Positions 7,274 to 16,858 are shown, counted from the first letter of the stretch. The stretch is DNA of 61,608 nucleotides from Pseudomonas syringae (GCF_023278085.1 NZ_CP066266.1:1-61608), one strand, 5' to 3'. Notes: generated from the sequence alone by a model not told the origin. Translations and numbers: made by a program.

Positions 7274-7312
7274 CTTAGCGTACGATTTTTTTCCGAATTC
7301 TGCTGGCTTCCC
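7274..7312 (-). repeat. Right terminal inverted repeat of the Tn3-type cassette
   Basis: Read on the minus strand it starts GGGAAGCCAG, contains CAGAATTCGG and ends CGTACGCTAAG, close to Tn501/Tn1721-type ends. It lies 77 bp upstream of the SRAP gene and so supplies part of that gene's upstream region. Confidence 0.8.
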
Positions 7313-7389
7313 TAACCAGTCGATTGAATGGAACGGCAGGGCAGGGCGGTGTCTCACATTAGTACATCCACATGCCCCCGTGAGCCATT

Positions 7390-8031
7390 ATGTGTAGCCA
7401 TTATGAAGCACCGTCACCCCACCAGGTCGCTGAAGTGTTCGGGGTCGCACTGTTCGACCAGTGCAGGCTCGATCTGTGGCCTGGCTACATCGGCCCATTC
7501 CTACGCCGCCCAGATGGCCGGGCAGATGAAAACGATTCTCCCGCAACCATGGAAGTGCTGACCGGCTCCTTTGGGTTGATCCCGTCCTGGAGCAAGGACA
7601 GCAAGTTTGCCAAACACACCTACAATGCTCGATCAGAGACAGTGGCCGAGAAACCGTCGTTCCGACATGCATGGCGTCAGGCGCAACATTGCATTATCCC
7701 AGCGGTGGCCATCTATGAGCCGGACTGGCGATCAGGCAAGGCAATAGCCACGCGTATAGCCCGTGCAGACGGCGAGCTGCTGGGTATTGCGGGCCTATGG
7801 GAGCAGTGGCGCGATCCGTCCACCGACCAGATCCTGCACAGCTACACCATGCTGACAGTGAATGCGGATGATCACGACTTCATGAAGGCGTATCACAAGC
7901 CCCAGGACGAAAAGCGCATGGTAGTGATTTTGCCGAAGGGCTCGTACATGGACTGGTTGACCGCGCGGCCGGAGCAGAGCGCAGCGTTCATGAACCAGTA
8001 CCCGGCAGATCGGCTGACAGTGGCCGTGTGA
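7390..8031 (+). CDS. SRAP / YedK-like abasic-site DNA-protein crosslink protein
   Basis: SOS response-associated peptidase family (bacterial YedK, human HMCES), which covalently traps abasic sites in single-stranded DNA through the N-terminal cysteine after removal of Met1. The 213-residue protein has the full set: Cys2 (MCSHYEAP), Asn79 (YNARSET), Glu110 (VAIYEPDW) and His169 (YHKPQDEKRM). On a conjugative plasmid it could protect incoming single-stranded DNA. No clear LexA box is seen upstream; the end of the Tn3-type cassette lies 77 bp away. Confidence 0.92.
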   Translation: MCSHYEAPSPHQVAEVFGVALFDQCRLDLWPGYIGPFLRRPDGRADENDSPATMEVLTGSFGLIPSWSKDSKFAKHTYNARSETVAEKPSFRHAWRQAQHCIIPAVAIYEPDWRSGKAIATRIARADGELLGIAGLWEQWRDPSTDQILHSYTMLTVNADDHDFMKAYHKPQDEKRMVVILPKGSYMDWLTARPEQSAAFMNQYPADRLTVAV

Positions 8032-8044
8032 TCAGTCTTCCCTG

Positions 8045-8306
8045 GAGCTGGTGGGGGCAGGGTGACTTGTCGCGCTGGACGGCAGCAGCCACCAAGCCGT
8101 AGGCGCGGTAGAATTTCCCGTAAACATCACGGTACGCGGGCATATAAGCTATCCAGCAGGCCCGCAACCAACTCTCTCAGGACCGTTAGCGATTCGTCAC
8201 CAATCCTTACAGAGAGCACTATGACTTTACCCATCCTTCGAGCTACATCCTTTCGCGCTGGACAATTCTGGGCGACAAGTCACCCTGTCCACCACCAGCT
8301 CCACGG
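8045..8306. repeat. Pair of about 30-bp inverted repeats, MITE-like, about 262 bp
   Basis: GGAGCTGGTGG...AGGGTGACTTGTCGC at 8045-8074 recurs in reverse complement at 8276-8306 with two small differences. The 200 bp between contains no convincing gene. The right arm ends 14 bases before the start of the next gene. It could be a miniature inverted-repeat element or a large regulatory hairpin. No clear target duplication was seen. Confidence 0.5.
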
Positions 8307-8320
8307 ACAACGGAAAAGAA

Positions 8321-9007
8321 ATGGACAGTGAAACCGATATATTGCATTGCATGGCTATCCGGCATGAGTATCTTCGGTGTAAAGACGCCTTTGAACTCTT
8401 CGTCGCGCAAGGTGAGTCCATTGTCATGCAGGGCCATAGTCATCAGCGAGCGTACCGGGCCTACAATGCCTACTCCAGCTTCATTCACCATCTGTACGAA
8501 CTGTATATGGCCCTGTTTGCACGGGACCATCAAGTCGCCGATATCAAAAGTTGCCGTAGGATAAAAGCCTGGGTGAAAGGCGAGCAGGCCAAAAGAATTG
8601 GTGATGAAAAAAGTAAAGTCGGTACGCATACGTACACTGATGGGGCACTGAACGAGCAGGTTCACCTTCAGGCCATGCAGTGGCTATCGAGCATCGACAG
8701 GGGCGCTGTCTCCGCCAAGATCCACCCACGTTCCCAATACGAACGCATGCTACCTGTCGATCAAGATTTCGGTCCCGCCTTTCGATCCATGCGAAACAAG
8801 ATTGCAGGCCATGTGACGTATGAAAGGATCGAGCTGGTCAAGCTGACCGAGTTCTTCCAGAAGTACCATCCCTATCTATGCATGCTTTTCAGAAATGTAG
8901 GTGGTAGCTCATTCGGACGTTATCTTGATACTGTGCCGGACTTCGGAGAGGTGACGAGCTTCTTGGGAATATTCATCCGGCCTGACCCAAACACCAATAT
9001 CGAGTAG
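8321..9007 (+). CDS. Hypothetical HEPN-motif protein, 228 aa
   Basis: Family not recognised. Mostly helical (AYRAYNAYSSFIHHLYELYMALFA) with a motif RNKIAGH (Arg158-x5-His164) that fits the Rx4-6H signature of HEPN ribonucleases, preceded by a helix (FGPAFRSM). The C-terminus ends FIRPDPNTNIE. GGAAAAGAA precedes the ATG. The next gene, 15 bases downstream, also carries a HEPN-like motif, suggesting a functional pair. A defence or toxin role is an inference from the motif only. Confidence 0.6.
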   Translation: MDSETDILHCMAIRHEYLRCKDAFELFVAQGESIVMQGHSHQRAYRAYNAYSSFIHHLYELYMALFARDHQVADIKSCRRIKAWVKGEQAKRIGDEKSKVGTHTYTDGALNEQVHLQAMQWLSSIDRGAVSAKIHPRSQYERMLPVDQDFGPAFRSMRNKIAGHVTYERIELVKLTEFFQKYHPYLCMLFRNVGGSSFGRYLDTVPDFGEVTSFLGIFIRPDPNTNIE

Positions 9008-9022
9008 TCACGGAAAAACAAA

Positions 9023-9553
9023 ATGCCCTATAGCCAAAAAAAATCACTTCTCGAAATGCCAAAAGATTGGCCTTTGCCAGATCACTATCTCCTTGAGCTG
9101 GGCCGCATAGCTGCTACCTGGTCGGTCCTTGAAGGTAGCTTGAATCTTTATATAAAAAAGTTGTTAGGTATCAATGACCCTGACGACGCTAGACCACAAA
9201 TAATCACTACACATATGAACTTCAAGCAAAAGCAGGATGCCTTTGGAACCCTATGTGACATTCTAAAAGACTCACATCCAGGACTGAAAGACTACCAGGC
9301 GGTAATAGCAGCCATGAATAAAGCGGCAAAGGCACGCAACAAATATGTGCATGGCTCGCTCCACTATGACCCTGAGACGGCGAATCTTTTGCTGTCTTCG
9401 GTGAGTGCACGAGGAAGCTTCAAAGTCACATTTGTCCCTACAACGGTGGAGGATTTGAAAGGTGTGTCTGTACTCATTCATAAAGCAAGCGTGGCTCTGC
9501 ACAACCTAGTTACAGGGTCAAAACATCCAGGTCTTTTCCCAACCCAGGCATGA
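9023..9553 (+). CDS. Hypothetical HEPN-motif protein, 176 aa
   Basis: Family not recognised. Helical protein with LGRIAATWSVLEGSLNLYIK near the start and ARNKYVHGSLHYD (Arg105-x4-His110), matching the RNxxxH form of HEPN domains. It lies 15 bases after the previous HEPN-like gene on the same strand, so the two are probably cotranscribed. The codon use is more AT-rich than the integrase beyond, consistent with acquired cargo. Whether the pair acts as RNase and partner is not shown. Confidence 0.6.
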   Translation: MPYSQKKSLLEMPKDWPLPDHYLLELGRIAATWSVLEGSLNLYIKKLLGINDPDDARPQIITTHMNFKQKQDAFGTLCDILKDSHPGLKDYQAVIAAMNKAAKARNKYVHGSLHYDPETANLLLSSVSARGSFKVTFVPTTVEDLKGVSVLIHKASVALHNLVTGSKHPGLFPTQA

Positions 9554-9657
9554 AGCTGAATGCTAAATTCTTGGCATGCAGATCTCCCGTCCCCCAATAC
9601 CTTTGAAGCCATCCCACCGCTTGCCACCGCTGAACTCAGGCTGTATCAAGCCACGAG

Positions 9658-10617
9658 TCAGTACTTCACTTTAAAGGTCGGTGAATCCTCCGGCCGCTGA
9701 CCGCGCCGGTCGTAAAGGCGGGTGGTGCTGATGTTCGCGTGCCCAAGCCACATCTGCACTTTGGCGATATCGGCGTCGTGCTCCAGGGCGTTGGTCGCCG
9801 CCGTTGCGCGCAGGCCATGCACGCCCAGGTGTTCGACGACGATGCCGGCCTTCTTGGCATAGGCCTCGACAACGGTATAGATGCCGTTGGCCGTGATGCC
9901 GGCGCCGGTGGTGGTGCCGCGCAGCGAGCGAAACAGCGGACCGGGCGTCGCGGCACGCTCGTTATCTTGTTCCAGGTACGCGTGGATGCGCTCAGCAGCC
10001 ACAGGATGAAGGGGCAAAAAACGGATCTTGCTGCCTTTGCCGTGGACCCGCAGGTGCTTGATGCCGCGTCGTTCCTGCAGATCGTGGGTGTGCAGCTGTG
10101 CCGCTTCTTCGCGGCGCAGGCCGTGGTAGAGCAGCACCGCCAGAATCGCCCGATCACGCAACCCCTTGAGCGTTTCAGTGTCCGGAGCCTCGAGCAGCTG
10201 CTTGGCCTGGTGATCACCGAGGGCCGGGGTCTTGCCTTCGTTGGTCTCAATCCGAGGCCGTTTGACCCCATGCACCGGGTTGCCGCCGGCCACGGCGTTG
10301 TTTTCCAGGAGGTGATCGAAGAGACTGGCCAGCGCGGCCAGTTTGCGGCGAATGGTGGCTCCGGCCAGGCCGCGGTGCTCCAGATCGGCGCGCCAGGCCA
10401 ATACGTGCGACCGGGTGACCTGGCGAAAATCATCGGCGCTGGCCAGCCCTATAAAGGAAGAGAAATCCGTCAGGTCATTTTGATAGGCACGGCGTGTGCG
10501 TGGGTTGTCCAGGTTGGCAAACCACTCAAGCGCTGAGGGTACGGTGGCCAATTGCTGAAATTCGACGGCGGTCAGCCTGCGTGGATCGCCTGCGCCAATC
10601 TTCGTCACGTGCTGCAT
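9658..10617 (-). CDS. Tyrosine recombinase/integrase 1 (XerC/D-like)
   Basis: Site-specific recombinase of 319 residues. N-terminal SAM-like core-binding domain ([15 protein letters not shown] ... [26 protein letters not shown]), then a catalytic domain with Arg168 (YHGLRREE), Lys194 (HGKGSKIR), His267 and Arg270 (VHGLRAT), His293 (GHANIST) and the nucleophile Tyr302 (LYDRR). All six key residues are present. GAGGG precedes the ATG. It is very similar to the recombinase at 30.1-31.1 kb. Its 5' end faces a 22-bp core-like site at 10723, the normal place for an integrase next to its attachment site. Confidence 0.93.
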   Translation of the reverse strand: MQHVTKIGAGDPRRLTAVEFQQLATVPSALEWFANLDNPRTRRAYQNDLTDFSSFIGLASADDFRQVTRSHVLAWRADLEHRGLAGATIRRKLAALASLFDHLLENNAVAGGNPVHGVKRPRIETNEGKTPALGDHQAKQLLEAPDTETLKGLRDRAILAVLLYHGLRREEAAQLHTHDLQERRGIKHLRVHGKGSKIRFLPLHPVAAERIHAYLEQDNERAATPGPLFRSLRGTTTGAGITANGIYTVVEAYAKKAGIVVEHLGVHGLRATAATNALEHDADIAKVQMWLGHANISTTRLYDRRGQRPEDSPTFKVKY

Positions 10618-10722
10618 GTATAACCCTCGTGCGCCTCATAAATAATCGAAATCTAAATCTTGGTCATAATGGCAACGCCAATGACCGATACCGCACACCA
10701 TTTGGAAAAGCCGAGAAAAAGT

Positions 10723-10744
10723 GGTGATAACGTATTTCTTACAC
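10723..10744 (+). other. Core-like recombination site 1
   Basis: Left arm GGTGATAA, spacer CGTATT, right arm TCTTACAC (degenerate). It lies 106 bp upstream of integrase 1. With one mismatch it shares TGGTGATAAC[G/C]TATTT with core site 2 at 31156, in direct orientation. Confidence 0.6.
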
Positions 10745-10899
10745 TGATTAAGCAGCGAGCGATGCATAGTGCGTTGATTCAACCCTGTCCAAATACCATG
10801 TGGGATGACGTTGGGGTACTGGTGCAAACGCTTGAGCAGTCCAAAATCTCATTGATGCAAGGTAAGCTGCAAATCACTCAGTTTATAGGATGGCCGCAC

Positions 10900-11361
10900 A
10901 TGAAATTCATAAGCCTTACTGACGCTGGACGGCGCACTGTCGCGGCCATGGCACTAGCTGTAGCGTCAGTGGCACAAGCCGCTCCTGCGCACGTGATTGA
11001 CGTTTACCGGGACCCCAATTGCGGATGCTGTTCCAAGTGGATTGCTTACCTGCGGGACAATGGCTTCACGGTTAATGACCATCTGGAAGAAAACATGAGC
11101 CCGGTGAAGGCCAAGCTGGGTGTGCCTGAGAAATTGATGTCGTGTCACACCGGTGTAGTGAACGGCAAGTTCATCGAGGGGCATGTCCCGGTCCAACAGA
11201 TCGCTGAGCTTGAACGCCGGACTGACCTAATCGGCGTGGCGGCACCCGGCATGCCAATGGGCTCACCGGGCATGGAAACAGGGCACAAAAGCGCCTATCA
11301 GATCATCGGACTGAAAAAGACCGGCGAGCAGGAGGTGGTGGCTGACTACCCGGCGCAGTGA
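10900..11361 (+). CDS. DUF411 periplasmic metal-binding protein (copy 1)
   Basis: Predicted exported copper-binding protein of 153 residues: signal peptide 1-28 (AVASVAQAAPA), then a thioredoxin-like DUF411 core with CGCC (41-44), a conserved SCHTGVVNGKFIEGHVP and a C-terminal PGMPMGSPGME methionine motif. The ATG at 10900 is chosen because the signal peptide begins there. It lies between core site 1 and the convergent copS gene. A paralogue at 23416 shows DUF411 is duplicated in this island. Confidence 0.85.
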   Translation: MKFISLTDAGRRTVAAMALAVASVAQAAPAHVIDVYRDPNCGCCSKWIAYLRDNGFTVNDHLEENMSPVKAKLGVPEKLMSCHTGVVNGKFIEGHVPVQQIAELERRTDLIGVAAPGMPMGSPGMETGHKSAYQIIGLKKTGEQEVVADYPAQ

Positions 11362-11430
11362 CAACCGGTTTCATGTCCGCCAAGCCTGGGGGGCCTGGCT
11401 TAGCGGTGCCCAGGCTATCAGGCCGGCATG

Positions 11431-12810
11431 TCATGTTCGTGGGCCAGATGACCGCACGAAGGTGAGGATGAAGGTCGTTCGGCCCTCGTGGGATGTACAC
11501 GAGATAGTACCGCCATGCGCTTGCATCAAGGACCGGGCAATCGCCAGCCCCAGCCCCGCATTCCCGGCGCCTTCGCGCCGCGCCGGATCAACCCGGTAGA
11601 ACCGGTCAAAGATGCGGTCCAGGTGCTGCGGTGCTATTTCAGGGCCAGGATTTTCCAACCGAAGCTCTACCCTTCCTCCGTGATCGTGGATGCTGACCTT
11701 GATCGTCTCTCCGGACGGCGTATAGCGCAGGGCATTGGACAGCAGGTTCGACACGACACGGTCGATCATCACGCTGTCAGCGAAGATCGAGGCGTTGCCT
11801 GATGCTTGTAGCTGAATCCCCTTGTCCTCGGCCAGAAACTCGTAATAGCCGAACAGCTTGCTGATGACTGTTCTCAGATCCAGTTCAACAGCCTCGGGCA
11901 CAATTAGCCCGTTATCAGACTTGGCCAGGAACAGCATGCCGTCGATGATACCCGAAAGACGATTGAGCTCTTCCAGATTGGAGCTCAGATTCTCTTCGTA
12001 CACCTCGGGCGCACGCTTTTTGGCCAGGATCACCTCGGTGTGGGTCCGCAGGTTGCTGATCGGGGTACGAAGCTCGTGCGCAATGTCAGCAGAGAAATTC
12101 GATAGGCGCACAAAGGAATCGTCCAGGCGACCAAGCATGGAATTGAACGCGGTGATGAGCTCACGCAACTCATCCGGTACCGGCCCCAAGGGAATGCGTT
12201 CCTTCAGCGAGCCAGCGGACATTGAGGCGGCGGTCTGGGTCACCCTTGCCACCGGCCGCAGTCCGTTCTTGGCGACCAGCCACCCGAGGGCCCCGCTTAA
12301 CGCGGTACTAGCCAATAGAACGCCCCAGAACCAGCGTTCGAGCATGGCAAAGAAGTGCATATGCGTGGTCACATCCAGGACAAGCCAGGCGGTCAGCGGT
12401 GGGCTGGCAGTGGGTAGCGATATCGAGGCGGTCAGGGCCCTGAACATGCGGCCTTCGTTCTCCCACTCCCAGACGCCATCGCGCTGGGTGGCCTGCGCGA
12501 GCGACGGCGCCGCTGATTGGGGAGGTTCTGCAAAAAAAGGCGTCCCATCGGTCTTCAGAAATACAGCACTGAGATCGGGATGTGCCCCCAGGAGGGTGTG
12601 CCAGCGCGCCTTGAGCAGTTCCGGGTTTGCGCCTGATTCCTTCGCGATCTGGTTAATCGCTTCCAGCTTTTCTCCCAGCGCTTGCGCATCCAGGGCGCGA
12701 AAGTGGTGACGGCTCAGCTCGTTGAAGGCAACGCCCACGATCATGAGGACGACGGCGACCGCGACCACAAACAAAAGGCTCAAGCGCAGGGTGAGTGAGC
12801 CAGGCTTCAT
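11431..12810 (-). CDS. copS: Copper sensor histidine kinase CopS/CusS
   Basis: Membrane histidine kinase of 459 residues sensing periplasmic copper. TM1 about 9-30, a periplasmic sensor domain 31-157, TM2 about 158-180, HAMP 181-235, then the phospho-acceptor His245 in [15 protein letters not shown], an N-box ([13 protein letters not shown], Asn355 and Asn359) and a G-box ([13 protein letters not shown]). Heavy-metal sensor kinase subfamily. Its ATG overlaps the copR stop codon (ATGA), so the two proteins are co-translated. Confidence 0.93.
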   Translation of the reverse strand: MKPGSLTLRLSLLFVVAVAVVLMIVGVAFNELSRHHFRALDAQALGEKLEAINQIAKESGANPELLKARWHTLLGAHPDLSAVFLKTDGTPFFAEPPQSAAPSLAQATQRDGVWEWENEGRMFRALTASISLPTASPPLTAWLVLDVTTHMHFFAMLERWFWGVLLASTALSGALGWLVAKNGLRPVARVTQTAASMSAGSLKERIPLGPVPDELRELITAFNSMLGRLDDSFVRLSNFSADIAHELRTPISNLRTHTEVILAKKRAPEVYEENLSSNLEELNRLSGIIDGMLFLAKSDNGLIVPEAVELDLRTVISKLFGYYEFLAEDKGIQLQASGNASIFADSVMIDRVVSNLLSNALRYTPSGETIKVSIHDHGGRVELRLENPGPEIAPQHLDRIFDRFYRVDPARREGAGNAGLGLAIARSLMQAHGGTISCTSHEGRTTFILTFVRSSGPRT

Positions 12811-13493
12811 CCTTCGTCCTGCGCGTCTAGCATGTAACCCATCCCCCGGCAGGTATGCAGCAGTTTTGCCTCGAAGTCATCGTCAATCTTGGCCCTCAAC
12901 CGCCGTATCGCCACCTCGATAACATTTGTGTCGCTGTCGAAATTCATGTCCCAGACCTGGGAAGCTATCAGCGATTTGGACAACACCTCACCTTGCCGGC
13001 GCATCAGTAACTCCAGCAGTGCGAACTCTTTGGCCGTAAGGTCGATTCGCTTGCCGCCCCGAGTCGCCCGACGCTTGAGCAAATCCACCTGAAGGTCTCC
13101 GATTTGCAGGCTTGTTTGAACCGGCAGGCTGCTGCTGCCGCGCCGTAGCAGTGTTCGCACCCGTGCCAGCAGTTCTGAAAAAGCAAATGGCTTAACCAGG
13201 TAATCATCGGCGCCCAGCTCCAGGCCCTTGACCCGGTCGTCTACCCCGTCGCGTGCGGTCAGAAACAGCACCGGTACGGACTGGCCAGCGGTGCGAAGGC
13301 GTCTGATGACTTCCCAGCCATCCAGGCCCGGCATCATCACGTCAAGAATCAACAGGTCATAGGCTTCATTGAGCGCCTGGTCAACGGCATCTGTGCCTGT
13401 GACCACGCGGTCCACATTGAAGCCGGCCTCCCGCAGGCCTTGCTGCAGATAGATTCCAGTCTTCGGTTCGTCTTCGGCTACCAACAGTTTCAT
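12807..13493 (-). CDS. copR: Copper response regulator CopR/CusR
   Basis: OmpR-family regulator of 228 residues: receiver domain with the phospho-acceptor Asp51 ([15 protein letters not shown]), Lys102 region ([14 protein letters not shown]) and a C-terminal winged helix. Predicted to bind TTACA-N4-TGTAA boxes, of which four are found in the island, one 63 bp upstream of copR itself (13556-13569) for autoregulation. The start at 13493 ([10 protein letters not shown]) matches the family; longer upstream readings add a non-homologous stretch. Confidence 0.94.
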   Translation of the reverse strand: MKLLVAEDEPKTGIYLQQGLREAGFNVDRVVTGTDAVDQALNEAYDLLILDVMMPGLDGWEVIRRLRTAGQSVPVLFLTARDGVDDRVKGLELGADDYLVKPFAFSELLARVRTLLRRGSSSLPVQTSLQIGDLQVDLLKRRATRGGKRIDLTAKEFALLELLMRRQGEVLSKSLIASQVWDMNFDSDTNVIEVAIRRLRAKIDDDFEAKLLHTCRGMGYMLDAQDEG

Positions 13494-13555
13494 GACAGCG
13501 ATCTCATTTGCAGATGGGTTTAGTCTGCCAACAAACCGATAGGTGTGGTGCCACC

Positions 13556-13569
13556 TTACACAAATGTAA
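13556..13569. promoter_or_regulatory. CopR box upstream of copRS
   Basis: TTACA-CAAA-TGTAA. The same dyad with different centres occurs at 23301, 28235 and 28668, all in front of copper genes, as expected of the Pseudomonas cop box. Confidence 0.75.
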
Positions 13570-13648
13570 TCGGCCAATCAGGTGCACGTCAGCTGCCAAG
13601 GGCTAGTCTGGGCTCAGCTCTCTTCAAAGACCTCCGCTCCTTGGTCTC

Positions 13649-13676
13649 CGGCGCCTGTCCAGGCGCCGTTTCTTTT
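13649..13676 (+). terminator. Strong terminator on the plus strand between copR and copZ
   Basis: CGGCGCCT-GTCC-AGGCGCCG stem followed by TTTCTTTT. Both neighbouring genes point the other way, so it would end a short plus-strand transcript of about 100 nt starting near the CopR box. Confidence 0.7.
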
Positions 13677-13723
13677 GCAAAGAACCGTCTTAGGAAAGCC
13701 TGAACCTAAGGGAAGGACAGGAA

Positions 13724-13921
13724 TCAGGCAAGCTCAGCGGGATAGCCTTTTTCCTGAATTGCTTCGAGCAGGGCCTGCGCTGGCTGGCGGCTTTGAACCT
13801 GTACGGTACGGCTTTCCAAGTCCACATCGACCGTGGCCTCACTGTCCAAAGCCGTGACCGCTGCGGTGATCGATTTGACACAATGACCGCAATTCATGCC
13901 TTGCACGTTGAACTGATACAT
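13724..13921 (-). CDS. copZ: Copper chaperone CopZ (HMA domain)
   Basis: Cytoplasmic Cu(I) chaperone of 65 residues: one heavy-metal-associated domain with MNCGHC (Cys11, Cys14) and the usual beta-alpha pattern ending GYPAELA. It hands Cu(I) to the CopA ATPase. Start chosen at 13921 with GGAG 7 bases upstream. The gene is divergent from the ATPase gene and has its own CueR-type promoter (13953-13983). Confidence 0.93.
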   Translation of the reverse strand: MYQFNVQGMNCGHCVKSITAAVTALDSEATVDVDLESRTVQVQSRQPAQALLEAIQEKGYPAELA

Positions 13922-13952
13922 AGCGTGTCTCCAAATCATGGGGGGCAGCGCT

Positions 13953-13983
13953 ACTTTCAACGTTGACATGAGGTCAAGGTCAA
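13953..13983 (-). promoter_or_regulatory. CueR-type promoter of copZ
   Basis: On the minus strand: -35 TTGACC (13978-13983), a 19-bp spacer, -10 GAAAGT (13953-13958). The dyad ACCTT-N11-AACGT at 13960-13980 lies in the long spacer, the hallmark of MerR-family activators. Confidence 0.7.
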
Positions 13984-14020
13984 GCCTCTTCTGTTCTTAA
14001 GCGTTAGGCGCGGTTGGAGG

Positions 14021-14051
14021 TTGACCTTTACATGAGGTCAAGGTTGATCCT
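14021..14051 (+). promoter_or_regulatory. CueR-type promoter of the copper ATPase operon
   Basis: -35 TTGACC (14021-14026), 19-bp spacer, -10 GATCCT (14046-14051), with the dyad ACCTT-N11-AAGGT at 14024-14044. Same design as the copZ promoter, 30-60 bp from the ATPase start. Confidence 0.72.
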
Positions 14052-14078
14052 CTACTCATTGATAGCGAGGAATCCGGC

Positions 14079-16463
14079 ATGGCTGAATTTAATCTACCTA
14101 TCCAAGGGATGACCTGCGCCGCGTGTGCCGGTCGCGTGGAGCGTGCGCTGAAGAAAGTGGCCGGCGTACAGGAAGCCAGTGTGAATCTGGCCAACGAGCA
14201 AGCCCGAATTGAAGCGCCGCAGGACGCCATGCCGGCTTTACGTGAGGCGATTACCCGCGCCGGCTACGGGGTCCCGGACGAAACCCTCGTATTGAGCATC
14301 ACCGGCATGACCTGTGCCAGTTGCGTTAACCGTGTCGAACGGGCCTTGCGCAAAGTGCCCGGCGTGGGCGAGGTCAGCGTCAATCTGGCCACCGAACAGG
14401 CCCATGTCACTGCCATAGCAGGCACGTCTGTGCAGGCCTTGATCGCCGCCGTAAGGAACGCGGGCTACCAGGCTCAACCTCCCACTACCAAGGTCCCAGC
14501 CGCTGAAAATACTCGACTCACACAGGAGCGCTGGGCGTTGATCGCAGCCTTGCTGCTGGCCGCTCCGCTCGTGCTGCCCATGCTGCTGCAACCGTTAGGC
14601 ATTCACATCATGTTGCCGGTGTGGCTTCAGTTCGCTTTGGCCACACCGGTGCAATTCCTGCTCGGTGCCCGTTTTTACCGCGCAGCCTGGAAAGCGCTAC
14701 GGGCCCGCACTGGCAATATGGATTTACTCGTCGCCCTGGGGACCAGCGCTGCTTATGGCTTGAGCGTCTACCAAGCCGTGACCGCTGTGCCCGGCCAGTT
14801 CCCCCACCTTTATCTAGAAGCTGCAGCTGTCGTGATTGGCCTGGTCCGTCTGGGCAAATACCTTGAAAGCCGAGCTAAGCGGCAGACCGGTGAAGCCATA
14901 CGTGCGCTTCAGGGGTTGAGGCCCGAGCGCGCCCTACGTCTGGAAGCTGATGGCCGTGAGCAGGAGGTTGCGGTGGCTGACTTACGCCTGAAAGAACGTG
15001 TACGGGTCAGGCCCGGCGAGCGCATCCCGGTGGACGGCCTCATTGAGACAGGCGACAGCTATGCGGACGAAGCCCTGATCAGTGGCGAGAGCCGACCGGT
15101 GGCCAAACAAGCCGGCGACAAGGTCATTGGTGGCTCCATCAACGGTGAAGGCACGCTGATCGTTCAGGTCACAGCCCTTGGGGGAGAGAGCGTACTGGCG
15201 CGGATCATTCGTCTGGTTGAAGACGCACAGGCCGCCAAGGCACCCATCCAACGCCTGGTGGACAAGGTTAGCGAAATTTTTGTGCCGGTGGTGCTCGGCA
15301 TTGCCCTGTTAACGCTTGTGGGCTGGCTGCTGGCAGGGAGCGACTGGGAGACGGCGCTGATCAACGCGGTAGCCGTACTGGTCATTGCCTGCCCTTGTGC
15401 CTTGGGCTTGGCCACTCCAACTGCAATCATGGCAGGCACCGGCGTTGCGGCACGTCACGGCATCCTGATCAAGGATGCACAAACCCTGGAAGTCGCCCAT
15501 GCCGTGCAAGCGGTGGCCTTTGACAAAACCGGTACCCTCACCTCAGGGGAGCCCCATCTGGTGCATATGGCGGTAGCTTCGATCCCCGAAGCGGAAGCCT
15601 TGGCGCTGGCGGGCCGCTTGCAACGAGGTAGTGAACATCCCCTGGGTCGTGCTGTTCTGGCGGCCTGTAGTGAACGCGGCCTTGATACCCCAATGGCTGA
15701 CAGCGTCCGTGCGCTGCCTGGTCGTGGCGTCCAAGGCTCTGTCGAAGGCCGGCAGCTTGCCTTGGGCAATGGCCGATGGCTTGAAGAGCTAGGGCTCGAA
15801 CCAGGCGCGTTAGCTGAACACGCTCAGCTATGGGACGCCGAAGGCCGGACCTTGTCCTGGTTGATCGAGCTAGGCGCTGCGCCCAGGGTGCTGGCCTTGC
15901 TCGCGTTTGGCGATGCGCTTAAGCCTGGCGCCCAGCAGGCTGTAGCGGCCTTGGCAGCACGTCAGATCAGCAGCCACTTGATTACCGGGGATACCTGGAG
16001 CAGTGCCCGGCAGACCGCTGCTCAGACGGGTATTGAGAACATTCATGCCCAGGTACTGCCGGCCGAAAAGGCGGCCGTCGTTGCAGGTCTCAAGGCGAAA
16101 GGCACACGGGTGGCCATGGTCGGCGACGGTATCAATGATGCTCCCGCCCTGGCGGCCGCCGATGTCGGCATTGCCATGGGCAGCGGTACCGATGTGGCCA
16201 TGCATGCCGCCGGAATCACCCTACTGCGCAGTGATCCACGACTTGTACCGGCAGCGCTGGATATCGCCCGGTGCACCCACCGCAAAATCCGCCAAAATCT
16301 GTTCTGGGCCTTCGTTTATAACGTGATTGGCATCCCATTGGCAGCGTTCGGCCTCCTCGATCCGGTTTTTGCCGGCGCAGCCATGGCCTTTTCAAGCGTA
16401 AGCGTGGTCAGCAATGCCTTGCTGCTCAAACGCTGGCAACCGGCATTGGAGGACATACCTTGA
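14079..16463 (+). CDS. copA: Cu(I)-exporting P1B-type ATPase CopA
   Basis: Inner-membrane pump that exports cytoplasmic Cu(I). It has 794 residues with two N-terminal HMA domains (GMTCAAC, Cys13/Cys16; GMTCASC, Cys79/Cys82), eight predicted membrane segments, the transmembrane CPC metal site (438-440, [12 protein letters not shown]), the phosphorylated Asp482 (FDKTGTLT), the SEHPLG motif and [16 protein letters not shown]. The stop TGA overlaps the TTG start of the following regulator gene, so ATPase and CueR are one operon under a CueR-type promoter. The name follows the Cu-ATPase convention; the multicopper oxidase at 26256 is also called CopA. Confidence 0.95.
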   Translation: MAEFNLPIQGMTCAACAGRVERALKKVAGVQEASVNLANEQARIEAPQDAMPALREAITRAGYGVPDETLVLSITGMTCASCVNRVERALRKVPGVGEVSVNLATEQAHVTAIAGTSVQALIAAVRNAGYQAQPPTTKVPAAENTRLTQERWALIAALLLAAPLVLPMLLQPLGIHIMLPVWLQFALATPVQFLLGARFYRAAWKALRARTGNMDLLVALGTSAAYGLSVYQAVTAVPGQFPHLYLEAAAVVIGLVRLGKYLESRAKRQTGEAIRALQGLRPERALRLEADGREQEVAVADLRLKERVRVRPGERIPVDGLIETGDSYADEALISGESRPVAKQAGDKVIGGSINGEGTLIVQVTALGGESVLARIIRLVEDAQAAKAPIQRLVDKVSEIFVPVVLGIALLTLVGWLLAGSDWETALINAVAVLVIACPCALGLATPTAIMAGTGVAARHGILIKDAQTLEVAHAVQAVAFDKTGTLTSGEPHLVHMAVASIPEAEALALAGRLQRGSEHPLGRAVLAACSERGLDTPMADSVRALPGRGVQGSVEGRQLALGNGRWLEELGLEPGALAEHAQLWDAEGRTLSWLIELGAAPRVLALLAFGDALKPGAQQAVAALAARQISSHLITGDTWSSARQTAAQTGIENIHAQVLPAEKAAVVAGLKAKGTRVAMVGDGINDAPALAAADVGIAMGSGTDVAMHAAGITLLRSDPRLVPAALDIARCTHRKIRQNLFWAFVYNVIGIPLAAFGLLDPVFAGAAMAFSSVSVVSNALLLKRWQPALEDIP

Positions 16464-16858
16464 ACATCAGCCAAGCTGCACACGCCAGTGGGCTGACGCC
16501 CAAGATGCTGCGCTATTACGAAAGTATTGGTTTGCTTGAGCCTGCCATACGAACAGCAAGCGGTTATCGCCAGTACCGGCCTGCCGATTTGAATACCCTG
16601 GCTTTTCTCAAACGTGCTCGAGACCTGGGCTTTTCCTTGGAGGAAGTCGGCACCCTGCTCGAACTGCAACGCGACCGACACCGTGCCAGTGCCGACGTAA
16701 AAGCGCTGGCCAATGCTCATGTGCAGGACTTGAACCGCAAAATCGAGGAGTTCATCAGCCTGCGCGATACGCTGCAGGCCTTGATCAATGAATGCCAGGG
16801 CAATAACGATTCTACCTGCGCCATTCTCGACTCGTTGGCCGGAGTCAAGGGCAAATAG
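16460..16858 (+). CDS. cueR: CueR, MerR-family Cu(I)-responsive activator
   Basis: Cytoplasmic Cu(I) sensor of 132 residues: N-terminal MerR winged helix ([20 protein letters not shown]), a coiled coil, and metal ligands Cys112 and Cys120 as in E. coli CueR; Ser77 marks the monovalent-ion subgroup. The start is a TTG (16460) overlapping the ATPase stop as TTGA, with GGAGG 7 bases upstream; there is no nearby ATG that keeps the DNA-binding helix. It likely activates both the copZ and the ATPase promoters, and so its own synthesis. Confidence 0.93.
   Translation: MNISQAAHASGLTPKMLRYYESIGLLEPAIRTASGYRQYRPADLNTLAFLKRARDLGFSLEEVGTLLELQRDRHRASADVKALANAHVQDLNRKIEEFISLRDTLQALINECQGNNDSTCAILDSLAGVKGK

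Larger units (their letters stand above)
6324..7312. mobile_element. Non-autonomous Tn3-family cassette (MIC-like), about 989 bp
   Basis: Bounded by Tn3-family inverted repeats in the correct orientation. The left end at 6324-6360 begins GGGG and ends TCGTACGCTAAG. The right end, read on the minus strand from 7312 to 7274, begins GGG, contains CAGAATTCGG and ends TCGTACGCTAAG. Sixteen inner bases are identical (6346-6361 and 7273-7288). This is the Tn21/Tn501-type end. Flanks are GTAAC on the left and CTAAC on the right (4 of 5, counting one end base), suggesting a 5-bp target duplication. There is no transposase or resolvase; inside are one gene on the minus strand and an isolated promoter. 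It would need a helper transposase. Confidence 0.8.

Noticed and set aside
7313..7389. LexA box in front of the SRAP gene
   Set aside because: The best dyad (CTG ... CAG near 7301-7318) has 11 bases between the halves instead of 10 and lacks the TA-rich centre.
9739..10536. Long plus-strand ORF opposite integrase 1
   Set aside because: Mirror reading of the GC-rich integrase gene; the minus-strand protein has all catalytic residues.
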